Source of the DNA: Candidatus Stahliibacteriota bacterium
Lineage (GTDB): Bacteria > Hydrothermota > Tepidihabitantia > SM23-42
DNA: 61,039 nucleotides
Assembly: GCA_030602565.1 (NCBI GenBank)
Contig: JAUVZL010000009.1
Location: 1 to 61,039, forward strand
Direction: 5' to 3'
In this document: piece after piece, positions 9,159 to 16,781 of the stretch
How positions within the stretch are numbered: the stretch's first letter is position 1
Layout: each line of letters begins with the position of its first letter
Notes under the pieces: model-generated
The model's database searches: none
What the model saw: only the letters and a program-made list of their open reading frames with translations
Told to the model about the DNA's origin: nothing
Program-made: the position numbers and the translations under genes

Positions 9159-9710
9159 TTAAGGCCTTGCTCCTATTCTTTTTAATTCTTTAATGATATT
9201 TTCCCTCAAGATATTCAAAACTTCTCCATTATTTATAGGTATATCTTTGATCTCTTTTTTAATGGTTCTCGTATCAAAAACAAAACCATGACTATTCTTG
9301 TGATGTTCATAAATGAAATCAACATCCATTCCTTTACCTGCAATTAAAGCAATAATTGTTTCTGTCATATTGCCGATTGGTTTTCGGTCAATATGGTCAT
9401 ATACGAATTTGGCAATGACTGTAGTGCCTTTTCCTTTTTGTGATTTTATTTGGAAAGTGCCATCTGCTTCTTTTGTTGCCTGTGCAAGCATAGAAAGACC
9501 CAAGCCGATTCTTCTTGTTTTTTTTGTAGTATAAAACGGGTCAAGTGCTTTGGCTATAGTATTTTTATCCATTCCTTTGCCATTATCTTTAATTTTCAGC
9601 ACGAGCATATTTTGTTTGACGTTTTCTTTGATAATAATTTCTATTTTCTTTGCTCCAGCATCAATAGAATTTTCAACAATATCGAGAATATGTAAAGAAA
9701 GATCCTGCAA
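9159..9710 (-). CDS. HATPase (histidine kinase-like ATP-binding) protein
   Basis: 183 residues from a TTG start, chosen because GGAG lies 11 nt upstream and the domain begins at once (QDLSLHILDIVENSIDAGA). The GHKL motifs are clear: the N box above, DNGKGM, and GLGLSML. There is no HisKA or sensor domain. Similar lone HATPase proteins sit beside HydA-like, DRTGG and PHP genes in many anaerobes and are thought to be regulatory. The reading frame extends upstream through the repeat cluster, but that part looks like noncoding hairpins. Confidence 0.75.
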   Translation of the reverse strand: MQDLSLHILDIVENSIDAGAKKIEIIIKENVKQNMLVLKIKDNGKGMDKNTIAKALDPFYTTKKTRRIGLGLSMLAQATKEADGTFQIKSQKGKGTTVIAKFVYDHIDRKPIGNMTETIIALIAGKGMDVDFIYEHHKNSHGFVFDTRTIKKEIKDIPINNGEVLNILRENIIKELKRIGARP

Positions 9711-9718
9711 AATATTTC

Positions 9719-9985
9719 TCACTCCGTTCGTAATATCGCAGTATCGCTGTGTTTCTCGATAAATCTCGAAACAGTCTCGCAGGAGACGCAGGATCGCTTT
9801 GCTCGCAGTATCATCCGCCTTTGGCGGATTCGCCAAAAAACATTATTAACGAACCCTGTTAAATAATAATTTCGATTATATGCCATACTTATTTCTGTTA
9901 CATTGTTTAATGAGGCGAGCCGAAGGCGATACTGCAAGTCCCGTAGGGACGATACTGTGAATGAAATGATGCTGCGATTACTGCA
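9719..9985. repeat. Cluster of small hairpins joined by CAGTATCG linkers
   Basis: This spacer repeats the octamer CAGTATCG or close variants on one strand or the other several times, alternating with short palindromes: GTCTC-GCAG-GAGAC (9774-9787), ATCCGCC-TTT-GGCGGAT (9813-9829) and GTCCC-GTA-GGGAC (9938-9950). It separates the PHP and HATPase genes and looks like a REP-type array. Confidence 0.6.
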
Positions 9986-9987
9986 TT

Positions 9988-10728
9988 TCATATGATTATT
10001 TTCCGTCCGTCTTCATTTTTTAGTGCCTTTCGAATTTCGTTCACAGTTGGTTCCTCAAGTAGAAATGATGTCGCTGCTTTGCCGATATTGTCTAGAAAAT
10101 GGGCATCAGATGAAAAAACGAGTGGAAATTTTTTAATTTCTGGAAATTTACGCAGGGCATCATTTCGGTTGCTATTTGGAGAGATTTCAAGTCCATCGAT
10201 TTCAAGATCTTCAGGGATAAACCCGAGTTGCCCGATAATGCTATAGCTCTCCCGGTCAATGTGAGAAGCTATTGCCAGTCCACCACAAGTATGAATTATT
10301 TTTACTATTTCTGTCAGGGTCAGTGTCGTTGCTCCGATCAGAAGTCGTTTGTTATATCCTTCGACTTCATCGAATTCATTGGCAACTATTTGCTCGCCAA
10401 ACAGTTCTTCTTTATTCTCCTCGGGTGTAAGGTTTGCATAAACAGTTTCTTGTAGATTTAAAACTTGGCTTGTTTCGTCAAAGAGCGCGATCACGTGAAC
10501 TTCCTCTACACTCGTAACCTCCATCCCAGCCAATACTGTCAGGTCATTCTTGCATGCGGCATTGATTGTAGCCTGTACATTCTCGGCAGAGTTGTGGTCA
10601 CATATTCCGATAATATCCAGCTTCCTTGCCATAGCCCTATTTACTATTCTTGTAGGTGACATCGTCAAATCGGCACACGGCGATAAACATGTATGGATGT
10701 GTAGATCTGCCAGATAACATCGCGGCAT
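9988..10728 (-). CDS. PHP-domain metal-dependent phosphoesterase
   Basis: 246 residues of the PHP family. Metal ligands are visible as DLHIHTCLSPCADL at the N-terminus, ICDHNSAEN near residue 42, GMEVTS near 68, ASHIDRES around 155 and FSSDAHFLDN around 205. Its start overlaps the stop of the DRTGG gene (TAATG). PHP proteins recur in this hydrogenase-like neighbourhood, but their substrate there is unknown to me. Confidence 0.8.
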   Translation of the reverse strand: MPRCYLADLHIHTCLSPCADLTMSPTRIVNRAMARKLDIIGICDHNSAENVQATINAACKNDLTVLAGMEVTSVEEVHVIALFDETSQVLNLQETVYANLTPEENKEELFGEQIVANEFDEVEGYNKRLLIGATTLTLTEIVKIIHTCGGLAIASHIDRESYSIIGQLGFIPEDLEIDGLEISPNSNRNDALRKFPEIKKFPLVFSSDAHFLDNIGKAATSFLLEEPTVNEIRKALKNEDGRKIII

Positions 10729-11087
10729 TAACGCATTCCAGATATGCCGGATTCATATAATCTACCTATCAACTCAAATGCCGGAAGATTGCTGGTGAGA
10801 ATGATGATATTTTCTGCCTTCGCTTTGTTAAGAGTTTCCTCTTCTGGCGTTCGACCGTTTACAATGATTATCCCGGCGAGTTCTTTTAGTTTGGCGACCG
10901 CGACGATATTTGGATGTCCTTGTAGTGTCACCCAGATATCACCCGCTTTAGTATTTGCCATAACATCACTAAGTAAGTCGCTCGCGTACCCACCTTCTAT
11001 TCCTCTACCTGACAGTTCCTGGCAACATACTACCTTCAGGTTACAGCTTTCAATAATATTCGAAATTTTGATATCTTTATTCTTCAT
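10728..11087 (-). CDS. DRTGG-domain protein
   Basis: 119 residues forming one DRTGG domain (pattern GGYASDLLSDVMANTKAGDIWVT in two parts, then GIIIVNGRTP and ENIIILTSN). The domain is known from phosphotransacetylase N-termini and CBS proteins and is thought to bind a ligand. Start and stop overlap its neighbours by 4-5 nt. A paralogue lies at 12800-13162, so the operon carries two, on either side of the H-cluster-domain gene. Confidence 0.75.
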   Translation of the reverse strand: MKNKDIKISNIIESCNLKVVCCQELSGRGIEGGYASDLLSDVMANTKAGDIWVTLQGHPNIVAVAKLKELAGIIIVNGRTPEEETLNKAKAENIIILTSNLPAFELIGRLYESGISGMR

Positions 11088-12358
11088 TTTTGCCCCTTGT
11101 CCGTTTTAATAAACAGACAATCATTGATTTTTGCCTCTCCACGAGCCACGTCTTCTGCAAACGTACGGCAGTCCGGTGCCCCACAAACACCGCAGTCTGT
11201 AGCGGGTAGTTTTTTTAGTATTTTTTCAGCAAGTTTCATTTTCTTGATTGCTTTTTCTCTATTTTTATCAAGCGGTGGGAATGGTTTAGGTTTTACTGAG
11301 GCCTCGAATGAAAAGAACTTCTGCTGATAGAGCTTTTCGACAAAATGATAATCAACTCTTTTTTTGCCGCCGAATGTCTTGATCAAACGGAGGACATTAC
11401 TTTTCGCTACAAATCTATTCTCAACAGTTAAAGGACCACCTATGCATCCATCAGGGCAAATTGAACATTCGAGGTATTCAATATTTTTTAGCTTTCCTGA
11501 TTCGACATCTTCGAGAATTCTAATAGTGTCGTAGACTCCGGATACTGATACTGAGTGGACGTACTTGAGTCCGCGTATTTCACCACCAGTGATTGTCCAA
11601 CCAATTCCAATACCGCTTACTCGGCTTTGGGTATCAAGAATATGATGTTTTTTTGGTTTTTTCAGTTTCATCATTACTTCGTTGTAAATCTCCTGAATCG
11701 ATAAGGCGCCATCCAGGTGTGATTTCTTCATGGTTTCGGGACGATTGATTGAGACCATTTTTGCAGCGCACGGCGTAATGTGTATGATACCTATATCATC
11801 TTGCTTCACATTGTATTTATTGGATATTTCCATGCGTAGGTTCTTTGCGGCAATCTCTCGCGGTGGTTCAATCGGTATGATGAGATTGCACAAACTAGGG
11901 AATAGGCGTTGAATAAGCCGTACAACTACCGGACAGGTAGAAGAGATCACTGGTTTTGGGCCTTTGTTTTCATCAAGATACTTTTCAATGGCTCGGCTCG
12001 TCATTTCGCACACCAGTGCTTCATCGTAGACAAGATCGAACCCTAGCTCTTTGAGCACCGAAAGTATTTCATTTGGCATAATGTGTTGTCCAAACTGTGA
12101 ATACAGAACTGGAGAAGGAAGCGCTACTTTGAATTGGAATCTGTTAAGATCAGCCGATGATGTGGTAAGGGGAACTACCGCGTCATGCTGACACACTCTG
12201 AGACATTCACCACAATCAATACACCGTTCTTTATTGATTACTGCCTTGCCGTTTTTTACTCGTATAGCTTTTGTTGGACAATCTCTCATGCACCTAACGC
12301 AACCAATGCATTTCTTTCTGTCAATTCTTATTGAGTGAAAAAACCCAGACTTAGCCAT
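11084..12358 (-). CDS. Iron-only hydrogenase-like Fe-S protein
   Basis: 424 residues. Two 4Fe-4S motifs at the N-terminus (CIGCVRCMRDCP, CIDCGECLRVC) precede a hydrogenase large-subunit domain at about 75-340 and a C-terminal CGVCGAPDC Fe-S domain. H-cluster motif L1 reads SSTCPVV, where catalytic enzymes have TSCCP: the cluster-binding Cys remains but the proton-transfer Cys is Thr. L2 is TPCAAKM, and L3 is CSICPDGCIGG. The four cluster cysteines are kept. With HATPase and DRTGG neighbours this fits the putative sensory or non-catalytic classes better than a main hydrogenase. No HydE, HydF or HydG gene is in the window. Confidence 0.8.
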   Translation of the reverse strand: MAKSGFFHSIRIDRKKCIGCVRCMRDCPTKAIRVKNGKAVINKERCIDCGECLRVCQHDAVVPLTTSSADLNRFQFKVALPSPVLYSQFGQHIMPNEILSVLKELGFDLVYDEALVCEMTSRAIEKYLDENKGPKPVISSTCPVVVRLIQRLFPSLCNLIIPIEPPREIAAKNLRMEISNKYNVKQDDIGIIHITPCAAKMVSINRPETMKKSHLDGALSIQEIYNEVMMKLKKPKKHHILDTQSRVSGIGIGWTITGGEIRGLKYVHSVSVSGVYDTIRILEDVESGKLKNIEYLECSICPDGCIGGPLTVENRFVAKSNVLRLIKTFGGKKRVDYHFVEKLYQQKFFSFEASVKPKPFPPLDKNREKAIKKMKLAEKILKKLPATDCGVCGAPDCRTFAEDVARGEAKINDCLFIKTDKGQK

Positions 12359-12363
12359 TTTTC

Positions 12364-12795
12364 CTATTTAACTTTAAAGGTTATCCTAAGTTTAGTGCCT
12401 TGTCCGATAGTTGAACGTATATTGAAACGATCCGCATTTTTTTTGATATTGGGTAAACCCATACCTGCTCCAAACCCCATTTCTCTCATTTCTTCTGTCG
12501 CTGTTGTGAATCCTGGTTTCATTGCCAGTTCAATATCTTCAATTCCTTGGCCTTTGTCTTGTATATGGAGTACTATCTTTTCAGGCGTAACAAGAAGTTT
12601 CATCGTGCCGCGTTGTCCGTACATTACAACGTTCATTTCTGCCTCATACGCAGTAATTGCAACCCTTCGTATGATGTCAGCATCAATGCCTATGTCCTTT
12701 AAGATATTTCGTATCTTGATTGATGGCTCACCTGCATTTATGAAGTCTCCACCTTTGATTTGGAAGATCTGTTCAAAAGCAGTCTTTTTATGCAT
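12364..12795 (-). CDS. Anti-sigma/RsbW-like HATPase
   Basis: 143 residues of a GHKL ATPase of the RsbW/SpoIIAB type. Motifs are ITAYEAEMNVVMYG (N box), DKGQGIEDIE (G1) and GFGAGMGLPNIKK (G2). No sensor or phosphorylatable-His domain. It sits 5 nt upstream of the hydrogenase-like gene and 4 nt after the DRTGG gene, and probably belongs to the same regulatory assembly. Confidence 0.8.
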   Translation of the reverse strand: MHKKTAFEQIFQIKGGDFINAGEPSIKIRNILKDIGIDADIIRRVAITAYEAEMNVVMYGQRGTMKLLVTPEKIVLHIQDKGQGIEDIELAMKPGFTTATEEMREMGFGAGMGLPNIKKNADRFNIRSTIGQGTKLRITFKVK

Positions 12796-12799
12796 TATA

Positions 12800-13162
12800 T
12801 TATTGCTTTATTGATTGTATTGTCACACCTTTTATGCCATTTGAGTACAGAATGCCGCACGATTCGAACATAGAAAAATTACTAACGAGTACTGCAATAT
12901 CACATTTCTTGCTCAATTCAATAGTCTCGGCAGTAGGTATTTTATCCCGGACAAAGATTATCGCACAAATACCAGCAATGTCACATGTTCTGATTACCTG
13001 TATATTGGTGAGGCCAGTCAGTAATAGTTTAGCAGGTCCGGAGAATCTCAGAACATCGCTCATAAGGTCTGAGGCTTTGGCTGATTTTACGTCAAGCTGG
13101 AGCTTGTGAGATCCATACAAGACTCGGCAGTTGAGTAATTCCTTTATTTTATCAAGGGTCAC
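12800..13162 (-). CDS. DRTGG-domain protein, second copy
   Basis: 120 residues, similar in layout to the protein at 10728-11087 (KASDLMSDVLRFSGPAKLLLTG, then ICAIIFVRDKIP and DIAVLVSNFSMFESCG). It starts with GTG overlapping the stop of the NuoE-like gene (GTGA), so translation is probably coupled. Function unknown beyond presumed ligand binding. Confidence 0.7.
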   Translation of the reverse strand: MTLDKIKELLNCRVLYGSHKLQLDVKSAKASDLMSDVLRFSGPAKLLLTGLTNIQVIRTCDIAGICAIIFVRDKIPTAETIELSKKCDIAVLVSNFSMFESCGILYSNGIKGVTIQSIKQ

Positions 13163-13722
13163 TTTGTCTTCTTGGCTTTTCTAGTGGTTTTTCTTGAAGT
13201 TTTTCTTTTTGTCGTTTTGCGTTTCTTAATCTTTTTCTCGGGTTTCCTTTTAGTTGTTTTCTTCTTGCGATATCGAGCGAGAATCGCGTCAACCTTCTGC
13301 GGTGTCGATTGTCCATGGTAATGATCGTCCACAACCACAATTGGTGCGAGTGCGCAGGCACCGAGACAGTTAACTGTTTCTAAGGTAAATTGGTCATCTT
13401 TTGTTGTGCAGCCAGGTTCGATGTCCAGTTTTGCCCGAATTCGGTCAAGAACAATTGGCGCACCGCGTACATGGCAGGCTGTTCCAGTACAAACAGTAAC
13501 GATATGCTTACCGCGTGGGGTTAAACTGAAGGCATGATAGAATGAGGCGACACCATATACATCAATTAATGGTACACACAGTTTTTCAGAAACTACTTCT
13601 ATGGCGTTAGGTGGTAACCAATTGTATTTAGCCTGGATATCCGTTAAAATGACAAGTAATTTTGATTTTTTTGCCTGATATCCTTTAATAATCTTGATGA
13701 CTTCTTTTGAGTTATATTTCAT
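13159..13722 (-). CDS. NuoE/HydC-like 2Fe-2S subunit with a basic tail
   Basis: 187 residues from the ATG preceded by AAGAAAGGAAC; a longer frame upstream lacks such support and would include the promoter. Residues about 1-150 are a complete NuoE-like protein with 2Fe-2S ligands CTGTAC and CLGACALAP. The last 35 or so residues are almost only Lys, Arg and Thr (RKKKTTKRKPEKK and onward), like a histone-tail segment, and are absent from normal NuoE. First gene of the redox operon. The tail could bind nucleic acid or an acidic partner, or be a neutral repeat expansion. Confidence 0.8.
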   Translation of the reverse strand: MKYNSKEVIKIIKGYQAKKSKLLVILTDIQAKYNWLPPNAIEVVSEKLCVPLIDVYGVASFYHAFSLTPRGKHIVTVCTGTACHVRGAPIVLDRIRAKLDIEPGCTTKDDQFTLETVNCLGACALAPIVVVDDHYHGQSTPQKVDAILARYRKKKTTKRKPEKKIKKRKTTKRKTSRKTTRKAKKTK

Positions 13723-13744
13723 CCGGTTCCTTTCTTGGTGGATT

Positions 13745-13772
13745 ATTATATACATTTTTAAGATTGAGTCAA
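13745..13772 (-). promoter_or_regulatory. Promoter of the NuoE-led redox operon
   Basis: On the - strand TTGACT (13772-13767) and TATAAT (13750-13745) are 16 bp apart. The leader is short and carries the ribosome binding site AAGAAAGGAAC. Confidence 0.75.
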
Positions 13773-13791
13773 CATCAAGATTGCTTTTCGC

Positions 13792-13812
13792 ACTATTGCA
13801 AAATGCAATAGT
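13792..13812. promoter_or_regulatory. Palindromic operator candidate upstream of the redox operon
   Basis: ACTATTGCA-AAA-TGCAATAGT is a perfect palindrome centred about 64 bp before the predicted transcription start, a usual activator position. Its core TATnGCAnnnTGCnATA recurs in the gdhA upstream region at 15359-15375. Confidence 0.55.
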
Positions 13813-13931
13813 TACCCCTGCCCCGTGGAATAATAGAATAGAAATTACAGCCAACTAAAAATATGGCTTCAACAATGAAGTTAATCTGTTTAAAGATACC
13901 GATCTTTTGTATTCTACGGGGTAAATAAGCA

Positions 13932-13960
13932 AAAGGGCTGGGTTATACACCCAGCCCTTT
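13932..13960 (-). terminator. Terminator after glutamate dehydrogenase
   Basis: AAAGGGCTGGGT pairs with ACCCAGCCCTTT over a 5-nt loop, 34 nt past the gdhA stop. Confidence 0.85.
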
Positions 13961-13993
13961 GTTCTCTTTGCACGTATGTGCATAGCAGGCTAT

Positions 13994-15277
13994 CTAATTC
14001 CTGCCAACTTTACCGAATAGTCTTACAGAGTCGGCTATTCGCTGAACAGCAAGTATGTATGCCGCGTTACGCGTATCTGTTTTGTTTCTATCTACAATAC
14101 GAACAACGTCCCAGAAAGATCTCTGCATCATTTTCCAACATCTATTTTTGACCTCTTTTTCTTCATAGAAAACTCTCTGGATATCCTGTATCCACTCAAG
14201 ATAAGATACTGTAACACCACCAGCATTGGCAAGAATATCTGGTATTATGAAGACATTATTATCAACCAGTATTTCATCGGCTTCGGTTGTTGTTGGACCA
14301 TTGGCTCCTTCACAGATTATCTTAGCTCTTATCTTATTGGCATTCTTATTATGAATCATACCTTCTAATGCACAGGGGAGTAGGATATCGCAGTTGAGCT
14401 CAATTAATTCGTCGTTAGTGATTGAATCATATTTTTTGAATCCCTTGACAGTCTTTGTTTTGCAGACGTATTTATCAAGCTCTGGTATCTTGATGCCATT
14501 TTTATAGAATATTCCGCCGTAAATATCAGTTATACCGACTATTTTACAGCCGTAATCATAAAGTAATCGGGCAATTGAGGAACCGACATTGCCGTATCCG
14601 ATAATGGCGACTCTTTTACCTTCAAGCGGGTATTCAAGATGCTTTGATGCCTCAAGTAGGGTATAGTACATCCCCAATCCTGTAGCGCCTGACCTGCCTT
14701 TTGAACCACCAATGCATAATGGTTTACCAGTAACGACTGCGGGCTCGAAATGGCCCACATGCCGACTGTATGCATCACATATCCATGCCATTGTTTGAGC
14801 ATTGGTATTTATATCAGGTGCTAGTATGTCCTTTTGCGGTCCGATTATATCTTTGATCGCATAGGTGTATTCCTTAGTAAGTTTTTCAAGTTCATTCTCA
14901 GACATATTTGGAGGATCACAGATTACTGCACCCTTAGCACCGCCCAGTGGCAAATCCAACACCGCAGTCTTCCAAGTCATCCAGGCTGCTAATGCCTTAC
15001 ATTCAGTTAATGATGCATCCTGACTATATCGTATGCCCCCTTTTCCAGGACCTCTTATTGTAGAGTGCTGCACCCGAAACCCGGTGAATGTTGCAATCTT
15101 CCCATTGTCTTTGGTGATTGTCATATGAACGGTGAGTTCCTTTTCTGGATATTTGAGACGATTATAGATCCATGGTTCTAAGTCGAGCACATTTGCAGCC
15201 CTTTCATATTGAAGTGTTGCTTCAATAAAAGGGTCGTATTTTTTTTGATTGATTTTGTTATCGTTAATTTTTACCAT
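13994..15277 (-). CDS. gdhA: Glutamate dehydrogenase
   Basis: 427 residues interconverting glutamate and 2-oxoglutarate plus ammonia with NAD(P)H. Diagnostic segments are KGGIRYSQD, the catalytic-lysine region LPLGGAKGAVICDP, the Rossmann motif GYGNVGSSIA and the late NAGGVTVSYLEW. The ATG at 15277 is chosen over one four codons earlier because GGAGGT lies between them at proper spacing. It is a single-gene unit with its own terminator, preceded by a sigma-54-type promoter and twin palindromes next to an NtrC-family regulator gene, so nitrogen or amino-acid control is likely. Confidence 0.9.
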   Translation of the reverse strand: MVKINDNKINQKKYDPFIEATLQYERAANVLDLEPWIYNRLKYPEKELTVHMTITKDNGKIATFTGFRVQHSTIRGPGKGGIRYSQDASLTECKALAAWMTWKTAVLDLPLGGAKGAVICDPPNMSENELEKLTKEYTYAIKDIIGPQKDILAPDINTNAQTMAWICDAYSRHVGHFEPAVVTGKPLCIGGSKGRSGATGLGMYYTLLEASKHLEYPLEGKRVAIIGYGNVGSSIARLLYDYGCKIVGITDIYGGIFYKNGIKIPELDKYVCKTKTVKGFKKYDSITNDELIELNCDILLPCALEGMIHNKNANKIRAKIICEGANGPTTTEADEILVDNNVFIIPDILANAGGVTVSYLEWIQDIQRVFYEEKEVKNRCWKMMQRSFWDVVRIVDRNKTDTRNAAYILAVQRIADSVRLFGKVGRN

Positions 15278-15304
15278 ATTAACCTCCATATGAATAGTTA
15301 ACAG

Positions 15305-15319
15305 GCAAAATTCGTGCCA
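15305..15319 (-). promoter_or_regulatory. Sigma-54 promoter of gdhA
   Basis: The - strand reads TGGCACGAATTTTGC, with the -24 GG and -12 GC exactly 12 nt apart. It lies about 28 nt before the gdhA start, leaving room for a short leader with GGAGG. Confidence 0.8.
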
Positions 15320-15358
15320 GAATTATGTTTTGAAATTTAGAGGATTTTTATTTATGAG

Positions 15359-15396
15359 TATAGCATTTTGCAATAATTCATATCAAAATGCTATAG
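15359..15396. promoter_or_regulatory. Twin palindromic activator sites upstream of gdhA
   Basis: TATAGCATTTTGCAATA (15359-15375) fits TATnGCAnnnTGCnATA. A second site with about two mismatches is centred 20 bp away, two helical turns. The outer parts form 12-bp inverted arms (TATAGCATTTTG and CAAAATGCTATA). They lie 50-70 bp upstream of the sigma-54 promoter, as expected for an enhancer-binding protein, although termination of the upstream gene by this stem cannot be excluded. Confidence 0.6.
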
Positions 15397-15416
15397 TGCG
15401 ATTAGCTTATTATGAT

Positions 15417-16781
15417 CTATTCTATTGACTTTAGTTTTCTGAGGAGTGAAGTGAAGTGTATTCCAAGTATTTTTGCTGCTTTTGATTTATTACCTCCGGT
15501 ATATCTTAGAACTTCTTTGATGTATTTTTTTTCTAATTCGCTTAGGCTTATGAATTCTTGTTTATCAACTCTTTCTTTTAAAACAGGTAACCTTGTTTCG
15601 ACCTTCGGTGACCTTATTTCCAAAGGCAGATGTTTAAGTAGAATTTCTTCTGATTGGTTCAATGCCATTATTCTTTCAATAACATTTTTTAATTCACGAA
15701 CATTGCCTGGCCAATCATATGCCAACAAAACCTTGGCTGCCTCTTCAGATATCCCCTTGAAATCTCTGTGCAACTCTTGGTTGAAATTATGAATAAAAAT
15801 GAGGGCAAGAGGAATAATGTCTTCTTTCCTTTGTTTTAAAGGAGGGATTGTTATGGGTACAACATTCAACCTGTAGAACAAATCTTCTCTAAAATTCCCC
15901 TTTTCTATTTCTTTTTTTAAGTCTTTGTTGGTTGCGGTAATGATTCTGACATCGATTTTTATTTGATCTGTACCACCCAATCTTGCAAAGGATTGTTCTT
16001 CCAATACCTTAAGGACTTTAGCCTGAAGGGGTAATGGCATATCAGCAATTTCATCCAAAAAAATGGTTCCGTGGTCAGCTTTTTCAAAAAGACCGATTTT
16101 CCGACGTCGGGCGTCAGTAAATGCACCAGGTTCATAACCAAGGAGTTCACTTTCTAGAAGGTTATCAGGTATTGCAGCACAGTTGATTTCTATGAACTGT
16201 CCATTGACCCTTGGACTATTGTAATGGATTGCCCGCGCAAGAATTCCTTTACCCACGCCACTCTTTCCTGTTATTAGAACTGCAGTTTTCCCTAAAGATG
16301 CAACCCTACGGGCAGTTTCCAATGCATCTGCCATCTTTTTATTCTTTGCTGTTATTTTGTCGAAATAGTATTTCCCCTTTTCTGTTTCAACTGTTTCTAT
16401 GATCCTGATTTTCAATGATTGAAGTTCAAGAGCACGTGCCACACCTGTTTTTAAATCGCTGATTTTAAATGGTTTGAGTAAGTAATCATAAGCGCCAAGT
16501 TTCATTGACAGGATTGCCTTTTCTATTATTTCATAGGCAGTTATCATTATGACCGCGGTATTTGCAGCTGTTTCTTTTATTCTCTTAAGGACCTCTATAC
16601 CATCAATACCTGGAAGCATTAAATCGACAAGCACCAGATTGGGGCGATGTTTTCTGAAAATCTCTAAACCAGTTTCTCCTGAATCAGCGAGGAGTATTTC
16701 ATAGCCAACTTTTTCAAGTACCCTTTTTAGATTATTTAAGGTTAGAACCTCATCATCAATAATTAAAATAGACGCGGCCAT
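15417..16781 (-). CDS. NtrC-family sigma-54 response regulator
   Basis: 454 residues. The receiver domain occupies about 1-120, with phospho-Asp in LVDLMLPG and the switch Lys in YDYLLKPF. The AAA+ domain is at about 140-375: Walker A GKSGVGKG, the sigma-54 contact loop GAFTDA and Walker B FLDEIADM. A Fis-type helix-turn-helix ends the protein (GGNKSKAAKILGIHFTSLLRKL). Start and stop overlap with the sensor kinase (TAATG), so the two form one two-component operon. The nearest sigma-54 promoter is that of gdhA just downstream, a likely target. Confidence 0.9.
   Translation of the reverse strand: MAASILIIDDEVLTLNNLKRVLEKVGYEILLADSGETGLEIFRKHRPNLVLVDLMLPGIDGIEVLKRIKETAANTAVIMITAYEIIEKAILSMKLGAYDYLLKPFKISDLKTGVARALELQSLKIRIIETVETEKGKYYFDKITAKNKKMADALETARRVASLGKTAVLITGKSGVGKGILARAIHYNSPRVNGQFIEINCAAIPDNLLESELLGYEPGAFTDARRRKIGLFEKADHGTIFLDEIADMPLPLQAKVLKVLEEQSFARLGGTDQIKIDVRIITATNKDLKKEIEKGNFREDLFYRLNVVPITIPPLKQRKEDIIPLALIFIHNFNQELHRDFKGISEEAAKVLLAYDWPGNVRELKNVIERIMALNQSEEILLKHLPLEIRSPKVETRLPVLKERVDKQEFISLSELEKKYIKEVLRYTGGNKSKAAKILGIHFTSLLRKLKSIE

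Noticed and set aside
9719-9991. Open frame of about 90 codons through the hairpin cluster
   Set aside because: Made of palindromes and repeats and overlaps the better supported TTG start of the HATPase gene.
13723-13854. Longer N-terminus for the NuoE-like protein
   Set aside because: It would read through the promoter and operator palindrome; the internal ATG has a strong ribosome binding site and begins at the conserved domain.
15359-15395. 12-bp inverted arms as terminator of the NtrC-type gene
   Set aside because: No T run follows on the - strand and the sequence contains two spaced activator-like palindromes, so a regulatory role fits better; not fully excluded.
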